From positions 124,001 to 188,000 of the forward strand of contig JACJXZ010000003.1 in the NCBI GenBank assembly GCA_020636375.1: a stretch of 64,000 nucleotides of DNA. The letters are read 5' to 3'. The DNA is from Lewinellaceae bacterium (GTDB lineage Bacteria; Bacteroidota; Bacteroidia; Chitinophagales; Saprospiraceae). Made by a program: the position numbers and the translations under genes. This document shows positions 58,321-64,000 of this stretch, one piece after another (position 1 is the first letter of the stretch; the number at the start of each line of letters is the position of its first letter). The notes under the pieces were generated by a model. The model saw only the letters and a program-made list of their open reading frames with translations, searched no databases and was not told the origin of the DNA.

Positions 58321-59412
58321 ATGTTGAAGAAGCAAATCGTCAATTTTCTGAAATTCCTCCTGTTCCTGGGCATTGGCCTGGGGATACTCTACCTGGTGTA
58401 CCAGCAGCAAAGCGCAGCCTTTCAGGAAGAATGCGCGCTGAAGGGCGTCAGCCCGGACGACTGCAGCCTGATCGCCAAGGTGGCCAACGACTTCCGGGAA
58501 GCCGACTATTTCTGGATATTGATGGTTTTGCTGGCCTTTCTCGTCAGCAATGTCAGCCGGGCCAGCCGCTGGATCATGCTCATCCGGCCCATGGGCTACA
58601 CGCCCCGCCTGATCAATGGCTTCCTGACCACTATCCTCGGGTATTTTGCCAACCTGGGGCTTCCCCGGATGGGGGAGATCGTCCGCGGCGCTACCCTTGC
58701 CCGGTATGAAAAAATCCCGCTGGAGAAAGTGATGGGCACCATCGTGGTCGACCGCATTTTTGACGTCATCAGTATCCTGCTGGTCACGGGCCTGGCGCTG
58801 GCGCTGGAATACGACATGATCCTGGCCTTTGCCGAGGAACACATCTCCCTGGGCGAGCGATTGGGCGACACCGGCAGCCTGCTGCTGTGGTTTGGCGGAT
58901 TCTGCCTGGCGGCCCTCGCCCTGTTCTGGGCCCTGCGCCGGCGGATCGCCCGGACCCGGTTATACCGGAAGGCCGTTGAAATCGGCAGAGGGTTCCTGCA
59001 GGGCATTCAAACGGTGCGCAAACTCCAGCGCCCCTGGCTCTTTGTGTTCCACAGCGTCAACATCTGGTTCATGTATTTCCTGATGACCTACCTGTGTTTC
59101 TTCGCCTTTGAGCCTACAACGGGCCTGTCGATGGCCGCCGGGCTCGTGGTCTTCGTTTTCGGCGGCTGGGGCATCGTCATCCCTTCGCCCGGCGGCATGG
59201 GTACTTACCACTTTCTGGCGCAGACCGCCCTGGCCATCTACGGCGTGAGCGGCGACGACGGCTTCTCCTGGGCCAATATTGCCTTTTTCTCCATTCAGCT
59301 GGGCTGTAATGTGCTGGTCGGCATCCTGGCCCTGGTGTTCCTTCCGGTGATCAACCGGCATTATCAGCCGCTGGAATCGGTGGCCGCGCCGGAAGAGCAG
59401 TTGGCGGCTTAG
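58321..59412 (+). CDS. Lysylphosphatidylglycerol synthase TM-region (UPF0104) family protein
   Basis: The ATG at 58321 (MLKKQIVNFLKFLLFLGIGL) has a -7 box 19 bp upstream; the frame to 58192 is shadow. 363 residues with about eight membrane helices. Landmarks are NVSRASRWIMLIRPMGYTPR, YFANLGLPRMGEIVRGATLA and VIPSPGGMGTYHFLAQ. It belongs to the same flippase-like family as the gene at 24619-25764 but to a different branch. It is followed by an inverted-repeat element and a heptose-phosphate adenylyltransferase gene, consistent with envelope work. Confidence 0.9.
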   Translation: MLKKQIVNFLKFLLFLGIGLGILYLVYQQQSAAFQEECALKGVSPDDCSLIAKVANDFREADYFWILMVLLAFLVSNVSRASRWIMLIRPMGYTPRLINGFLTTILGYFANLGLPRMGEIVRGATLARYEKIPLEKVMGTIVVDRIFDVISILLVTGLALALEYDMILAFAEEHISLGERLGDTGSLLLWFGGFCLAALALFWALRRRIARTRLYRKAVEIGRGFLQGIQTVRKLQRPWLFVFHSVNIWFMYFLMTYLCFFAFEPTTGLSMAAGLVVFVFGGWGIVIPSPGGMGTYHFLAQTALAIYGVSGDDGFSWANIAFFSIQLGCNVLVGILALVFLPVINRHYQPLESVAAPEEQLAA

Positions 59413-59453
59413 GGGCGGAGAGGCAAACTTGTTTTTAATCGCTACTATTATAT

Positions 59454-59575
59454 AAACCTCAAAAAATAAGTTGTCGGTTTCGGCGGCAAGGCAAAGGCTG
59501 GAAACCAATGAAATGGTTGAAGCCTTTGCCTTGCCGCCGAAATGCAGATCGACAACTTATTTTTTGATCACTACT
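59454..59575. repeat. Compound hairpin element, 22-bp inner and 16-bp outer arms
   Basis: The outer arms AAAAAATAAGTTGTCG (59461-59476) and CGACAACTTATTTTTT (59550-59565) are exact complements. The inner arms 59478-59499 (TTTCGGCGGCAAGGC...) and 59521-59542 are exact over 22 bp. The core ACCA...TGGT pairs again. AAACCTC before and GATCACT after are shared with 53596-53645. It ends one base before the ATG of the next gene. Confidence 0.85.
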
Positions 59576-60067
59576 ATGCTTGAAAAAATAAAAGCCAAAA
59601 TCCAAAACTGGGAACAAGCCCGGCGCACCGTCGAGGCCTGGAAAGGGAAAGGCCAGCGCGTCGTCTTCACCAACGGCTGTTTCGACCTGTTGCACTACGG
59701 GCATATCCACTACCTGGCGCAGGCCCGCGAGCAGGGAGAGCGGCTGGTGATCGGCCTCAACAGCGACGCTTCGGTGCGCCGCCTGAAGGGCCCGAACCGG
59801 CCTATCAATGAGGAGGCCACCCGCCAGCTGATGCTCGCCGCCCTGGAATGCGTCGACCTGGTGGTTACTTTTGAACAGGATACCCCTTTCGAACTCATCC
59901 GCCTGCTGCTGCCCGACGTCCTGGCCAAAGGAGGGGACTACCGGCCGGAGGACATCGTCGGCGCCGATATCGTGGCCGCTCACGGCGGAGAAGTCAAGGC
60001 GCTCCCATATATTGAAGGATACTCCACCACGGCCATCGAGGCCAAAATCCGGGAAAAGGATTCCTGA
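59576..60067 (+). CDS. rfaE2: D-glycero-beta-D-manno-heptose 1-phosphate adenylyltransferase
   Basis: The ATG at 59576 (MLEKIKAKIQNWEQARRTVE) is chosen; the longer frame from 59471 reads through the hairpin element. 163 residues. The cytidylyltransferase-fold motif is NGCFDLLHYGHIHYLAQA (HxGH as HYGH, residues 40-43), with GPNRPINEEATRQLMLAALE and the EGYSTTAIEAKIR end corresponding to the ISTTxI motif. It makes ADP-heptose for lipopolysaccharide core synthesis. In many Bacteroidota it is a stand-alone gene rather than fused in HldE. Confidence 0.93.
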   Translation: MLEKIKAKIQNWEQARRTVEAWKGKGQRVVFTNGCFDLLHYGHIHYLAQAREQGERLVIGLNSDASVRRLKGPNRPINEEATRQLMLAALECVDLVVTFEQDTPFELIRLLLPDVLAKGGDYRPEDIVGADIVAAHGGEVKALPYIEGYSTTAIEAKIREKDS

Positions 60068-60219
60068 TCCTGCCGGTAATGAACCGGCTGTCCATCGGGC
60101 ACCTTGCCGGAGGCCCGCCAGGAGCCCAGGCAACAAAGCCTCCCGCTTCCGCGCCATTCATCCTCCGGCCGGTTGTGCCTGCGGGTGAACCCAATTTTTC
60201 CTATCTTGCCGGAAACAGG

Positions 60220-62562
60220 ATGCGAATGAAAAAACATGCTCTTACCATTTCCAGCTGCCTGATTGCCCTGGTCCTGCTGATGAACTCTGCCCCCGGCCTT
60301 GCCCAGGCGCCCTACGCTCCGGAAAAACTCACCGCCGCAGACTACGCCCGGGGAGAACATGCCCTGTACGCCCATACTTCTCCCCTCCTATTCCGGGACG
60401 AGGTACGCCCCACCTGGATCGACGGCCATCGCTTCTGGTACCGCAACGCCATCCCGGAAGGGAAGGAATTTATCCTCGTGGACGCCCGGGAAAAGACCAA
60501 AAAGCGGGCCTTCGATCATGAAAAACTGGCGGCGGCGCTCAGCGAAGCCACCGGCTCAGAATACGCACCCTTCAGCCTGCCCTTCTCGGAGTTCGAATTC
60601 CTGAAAGGCGGCCAGGCCATCGTTTTCAACGCCAAAGGCGAGCGATTTACCTGCAACCTGAAAACCTACGCCTGCACTTCTGAAGAAGCCCCGGAACGCC
60701 TGGGCCGACCATACTTCCTCTCGCCCGATGGCGCCAAAGCTGCCTTCATACGCGACTTCAATCTCTGGATTAAGGATGTGGCCACCGGGAAAGAAATGCA
60801 ACTCACTACCGACGGCAAGCAGGACTTTGGCTACGCCACCAACAACGCCGGCTGGATCAGGAGCGAGCGCCCGGTGTTGCTCTGGTCGCCCGACTCCCGG
60901 AAGATCGCCACCTTTCAGCACGACGGACGCGGCGTGGGCGAGATGTACCTGGCCACCACCAACGTCGGCCGCCCCAAACTGGAGGCCTGGAAATATCCTT
61001 TGCCCGGCGACAGCCTCATCTTCCGCATCCACCGGGTGGTGATCCACCTGGATGGGCCAAGAGTGGTCCGCCTGCAGCTGCCGCCCGACCCGCACCGCTC
61101 GTCCGTCACCGACCACGTAGCCGGCTGGGACGGCACCTTCCTCGACGTGGAATGGAGCGCCGACGGTTCGCAGCTGGCCTTCCTGTCCAATTCGCGGGAC
61201 CACAAGGAAGCCGTGCTGCGCGTTGCCGATCCTGAAACGGGAGAAGTCCGCAAAGTACTGGAAGAACGGGAAGAAACGTTTTTCGAATCCGGTTACCGCC
61301 AGAGCAACTGGCATGTCCTGCGAAAATCTGATGAGGCGATCTGGTTCTCGCAGCGGAGCGACTGGGGCCACCTCTACCTTTACAACCTGCAAAGCGGCGA
61401 GTTGAAAAAGCCCATCACTCAGGGCAACTGGAATGTGCTGCAGGTACTGAAAGTCGACGAAGAAGAGCGCGTCATTTATTTCACCGGCGTAGGGAAGGAA
61501 GCCGGAGACCCTTACTTCCAGTATTTGTACCGCGTCAATATGGACGGTTCAGGGCTGCAACTGCTCAGCCCGGACAGTGCCAACCACGTGATCTCGCTCT
61601 CGCCTTCCGGCGAATATTTCGTGGATAGTTATTCTACCCCGGCCACTCCCCCCGTCACGGTGCTGCGGGACAATAAAGGAGAACTGTTGCTTCCCCTGGA
61701 GGAGGCCGATATTTCCCGGTTGCTGGCATCCGGATGGGTGCCGCCTGTGCCCATTACCGTCAAGGCCAGGGATAGGGTTACGGACCTCTACGGGCTGCTG
61801 TTCAAACCCGGCGATTTTGACCCCGGCAAAAAATACCCCATCATCAACTACATCTACCCCGGGCCGCAGGCCGGCAGCGTCGGCAGCCGCAGTTTTTCGG
61901 TTTCCCGCCGGGACAACCAGGCGCTGGCCAACCTGGGTTTTATTGTGGTAGCAATCGACGCCATGGGCACCCCCTTACGTTCGAAATCCTTCCATGCCGC
62001 TTATTATGGCAACATGGGCGACAACGGCCTGCCCGACCAGGTGGCCGGCATGCAACAGCTGGCCCGGCGCTACCCCTGGATCGACCTGGAGCGCGCCGGC
62101 ATCTACGGCCATTCCGGCGGAGGTTTCGCCTCCACCGATGCCATCCTCCGCTACCCCGATTTCTTCAAGGTGGCCGTCAGTGGCGCCGGCAACCACGACA
62201 ACCGCAACTACGAGGACGACTGGGGCGAAAAATGGCAGGGGTTGCTGGAGCGCTTTCCGGATGGAACGACCAACTACGATAATCAGGCGAACCAGTTGCT
62301 GGTGGAGAACCTCAAAGGAAAGCTGCTGCTCACTCATGGCACCATGGACACCAATGTGCCGGTGTATAACACCTTACTTGTGGTGGACAAACTAATCGGG
62401 GCCAACAAGGATTTTGACCTCGTGTTGTTTCCCAACCGGGGGCACGGTTTTGCCATGGAGCCTTATATGATGCGGAAAAGATGGGATTACTTTGTTAAAC
62501 ACCTGCTGGGGGCAGAGCCGCCGGGGGAATACGAGTTTGGCCTCACCCAGCCAAGGCCCTGA
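60220..62562 (+). CDS. S9 family (DPP IV-like) prolyl oligopeptidase
   Basis: The start is ATG 60220 or 60226; the second gives the cleanest signal peptide (MKKHALTISSCLIALVLLMN, cleaved near GLAQA). 780 residues. The N-terminal ~500 form the DPP IV beta-propeller (DFNLWIKDVATGKEMQLTTD, LLWSPDSRKIATFQHD). The C-terminal alpha/beta hydrolase has the Ser in GIYGHSGGGFASTDA, the Asp in THGTMDTNVPV and the His in FPNRGHGFAME. It is an exported peptidase cleaving X-Pro or X-Ala dipeptides. It starts 152 bp after rfaE2, probably with its own promoter. Confidence 0.93.
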   Translation: MRMKKHALTISSCLIALVLLMNSAPGLAQAPYAPEKLTAADYARGEHALYAHTSPLLFRDEVRPTWIDGHRFWYRNAIPEGKEFILVDAREKTKKRAFDHEKLAAALSEATGSEYAPFSLPFSEFEFLKGGQAIVFNAKGERFTCNLKTYACTSEEAPERLGRPYFLSPDGAKAAFIRDFNLWIKDVATGKEMQLTTDGKQDFGYATNNAGWIRSERPVLLWSPDSRKIATFQHDGRGVGEMYLATTNVGRPKLEAWKYPLPGDSLIFRIHRVVIHLDGPRVVRLQLPPDPHRSSVTDHVAGWDGTFLDVEWSADGSQLAFLSNSRDHKEAVLRVADPETGEVRKVLEEREETFFESGYRQSNWHVLRKSDEAIWFSQRSDWGHLYLYNLQSGELKKPITQGNWNVLQVLKVDEEERVIYFTGVGKEAGDPYFQYLYRVNMDGSGLQLLSPDSANHVISLSPSGEYFVDSYSTPATPPVTVLRDNKGELLLPLEEADISRLLASGWVPPVPITVKARDRVTDLYGLLFKPGDFDPGKKYPIINYIYPGPQAGSVGSRSFSVSRRDNQALANLGFIVVAIDAMGTPLRSKSFHAAYYGNMGDNGLPDQVAGMQQLARRYPWIDLERAGIYGHSGGGFASTDAILRYPDFFKVAVSGAGNHDNRNYEDDWGEKWQGLLERFPDGTTNYDNQANQLLVENLKGKLLLTHGTMDTNVPVYNTLLVVDKLIGANKDFDLVLFPNRGHGFAMEPYMMRKRWDYFVKHLLGAEPPGEYEFGLTQPRP

Positions 62563-62585
62563 CCGGTAAGCCCTCAAAAACCGCA

Positions 62586-62993
62586 TTACAGCAGCTCTTT
62601 ATGCCTTTCCGTTTCTTCTTCCTTTGTCAGGCGATACACGTCCTTTGGCGTCAGGCAGAGAACGGCGTGTTCTCCCCGGATTGCGATCGGCGCTTTGATC
62701 AGTTCCGGGTTAGTGCGCAGGATATTGAACCATCCTTCCTCGTCAAACTCCCGTCCTTTGATGTTGGCCTGAAAATACGGGTGGTCTTCATTGAGCAATT
62801 CCCTCGGGTGGATATCCAGAGCGGCCAGCACTCTGCACCATCCGGTGTTGCCACGGCAGGGGTTTTGCTGAAAAGAATAAGCTTTCACGTAGCGAGAAAG
62901 GCTCTGAGCGTAGGCCACTGTTTTGCGGTCGCTACTGGATTCGGGATTGTAGTAGATCGTGATTTCCCGCTTGCTGGTTTTCATGGCATTCAT
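62586..62993 (-). CDS. ArsC/Spx-like protein without the catalytic Cys
   Basis: The start is ATG 62993 or 62984. About 135 residues with the ArsC/YffB thioredoxin-like fold: ITIYYNPESSSDRKTVAYAQ in place of the usual Cys-containing loop, then FDEEGWFNILRTNPELIKAP and IAIRGEHAVLCL, which match the family core. The active-site Cys position is Ser (ESSSD), so arsenate-reductase-type chemistry is unlikely. It could be a regulatory or binding protein. It is convergent with the S9 peptidase gene. Confidence 0.75.
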   Translation of the reverse strand: MNAMKTSKREITIYYNPESSSDRKTVAYAQSLSRYVKAYSFQQNPCRGNTGWCRVLAALDIHPRELLNEDHPYFQANIKGREFDEEGWFNILRTNPELIKAPIAIRGEHAVLCLTPKDVYRLTKEEETERHKELL

Positions 62994-63167
62994 TTTAGTG
63001 AAACAATAACATCTTCCAAATGCCATTCATAATTTACCTTATCCTCATTAAAACAACAATGACTTGGATCATTCCGGCATAGATAATGCTTACGATTTTT
63101 TCATGGTTGCGATTAGAGATTAGATTAGTAAGGGAATAAGGTAAACTTTTTTCTCTACCTTTATTTC

Positions 63168-64000
63168 ATGGCATCCACAGAACAGAACCAACAATTACAG
63201 CGCACCCTCAGCCCCCTCATGCTCTGGGGCCTGGGTGTCGGGTACGTCATCTCCGGCATGTACTTTGGCTGGAACCTGGGCCTGGAAAAAGGCGGCACCC
63301 TGGGGCTGGCCGTAGCGACGGCCTTCATTATTGTCATGTACCTCACCTTCACGTTCAGCTATACCGAGCTGGCCTGCGCCATCCCCAGGGCGGGCGGTGC
63401 GTTCGACTACGCAGTCCGGGCGCTGGGTAAAGACTGGGGCTTCCTCGGCGGCATGGCGCAGAACATCGAGTTCGTCTTCGCGCCGCCGGCCATCGCTTTT
63501 GCCATCGGCGCCTATCTGAACATCTTTATGCCATCCGTTCCCATACTGGCTATCGCCATTTTTGCCTATCTGATCTTCACCGGGTTGAACATCTACGGCG
63601 TACAGGCAGCAGCCTCCTTCGAGCTGGGCATTACGGTGATCGCCGTGATCGGCCTGCTGTTGTTTGCGGGAGGCGCCCTGCCGGCGTTCGAGTGGAAAAA
63701 CATGGCGCACAACGCTTTGCCGAATGGCTGGGCCGGTGCCTTTGCTGCTCTGCCTTTTGCCATCTGGTTTTTTCTGGCTATCGAAGGGGTAGCCAATGTA
63801 GCGGAAGAGGCCGTCAACCCGCAGCGCAGTGTGCTGATCGGATTTGGCTCCGCCATTCTTACGCTGGTGGCGCTCTGCCTGCTTACGTTCATCTCTTCCA
63901 TCGGCGTGGCCGGGTGGGAAGCCATCGTCTTCCCCGAACCGGGAGCTGCTGCTTCTGATTCTCCCCTGCCGCTGGCCATCGGCCGGGCGGTCGGCACGGG
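63168..64000 (+). CDS. APC-superfamily permease, ethanolamine permease-like, 3' end outside window
   Basis: The frame from the ATG at 63168 is open to the window edge: 277 residues seen. It begins MASTEQNQQLQRTLSPLMLW, then helix 1 (GLGVGYVISGMYFGWNLGLE, with the GxG break typical of APC carriers). YTELACAIPRAGGAFDYAVR and FFLAIEGVANVAEEAVNPQR are the helix 3 and helix 6 signatures. The GYVISGMYFGWN and AIEGVANVAEE wording is closest to ethanolamine/amino-acid permeases. At least seven membrane helices are visible. TACCTTTA at 63156-63163 could be a -7 box but is very near the ATG. Confidence 0.88.
   Translation, partial: MASTEQNQQLQRTLSPLMLWGLGVGYVISGMYFGWNLGLEKGGTLGLAVATAFIIVMYLTFTFSYTELACAIPRAGGAFDYAVRALGKDWGFLGGMAQNIEFVFAPPAIAFAIGAYLNIFMPSVPILAIAIFAYLIFTGLNIYGVQAAASFELGITVIAVIGLLLFAGGALPAFEWKNMAHNALPNGWAGAFAALPFAIWFFLAIEGVANVAEEAVNPQRSVLIGFGSAILTLVALCLLTFISSIGVAGWEAIVFPEPGAAASDSPLPLAIGRAVGT

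Noticed and set aside
59471..59575. 35-codon N-terminal extension of rfaE2
   Set aside because: These codons are the hairpin element; the conserved protein begins at the ATG at 59576.

Overview
The window reads as chromosomal DNA of a Bacteroidota, most likely a Saprospiria/Lewinella-type marine or activated-sludge bacterium. Evidence: type IX secretion (T9SS) C-terminal sorting tails, a BshA bacillithiol enzyme, near absence of Shine-Dalgarno sequences, several promoter boxes of the Bacteroidota form TAnnTTTG, a DUF3843 protein, and GC-rich coding sequence. No rRNA, tRNA or CRISPR array was seen. Both ends cut a gene: a TPR-CHAT protease on the left and an amino-acid/ethanolamine-type permease on the right.

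Region 1-14 kb holds protease and lipase genes that resemble cell-death or defence effectors: a TPR-CHAT protein, a secreted caspase-like protein, a truncated ATPase/nuclease remnant, a patatin phospholipase, a second TPR-CHAT protein, and a TPR metallopeptidase. These are followed by an ECF sigma factor with a membrane partner built of two anti-sigma-like repeats and a TPR tail. Region 14.5-17.4 kb is an AbiE toxin-antitoxin pair split by a complete IS. The IS has 24-bp inverted ends and a 9-bp target duplication, lies exactly in the former antitoxin/toxin overlap, and leaves both reading frames usable. Region 17.4-32.7 kb is mixed: a DUF3095 cyclase-like protein, a second ECF/anti-sigma-like pair, a CxxC metal-binding protein, a methyltransferase-like membrane protein, a FeeM-like acyltransferase, a GNAT/FemAB-like protein, a lipid flippase-like protein, a VWA protein, a lipoprotein, an orphan XisI, and two T9SS proteins with near-identical tails.

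Region 32.8-40.9 kb has a fused HyuA-HyuB (oxoprolinase/hydantoinase) enzyme, a DUF3843 protein, an outer-membrane barrel and a LytS-type kinase. Region 41-52.1 kb is a run of eight plus-strand genes: CbpA, a CbpM-like modulator, a P-loop kinase and an APH-like kinase overlapping by 4 bp, a double universal stress protein, a GCS2-CBS fusion, a histone-deacetylase-like enzyme, and an NDP-forming acyl-CoA synthetase fused to a GNAT. This looks like a stress/dormancy and protein-acetylation neighbourhood. Region 52.4-64 kb has bshA, a 945-residue T9SS protein, a MerR regulator, a second flippase-like protein, a heptose-phosphate adenylyltransferase, an S9 peptidase, an ArsC-like protein and the cut-off permease.

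Intergenic DNA is unusually rich in structure. There are two MITE-like elements with terminal inverted repeats and target-site-like flanks (24.0 kb, 52.2 kb). A two-copy inverted-repeat family lies at 53.6 and 59.5 kb, and GACAGGAT tandem repeats occur at three loci. A heptamer array lies at 7.0 kb. Many long, nearly perfect hairpins have unrelated arm sequences, and one sits directly behind an orphan promoter-like sequence (28.15 kb) and may be a small RNA.
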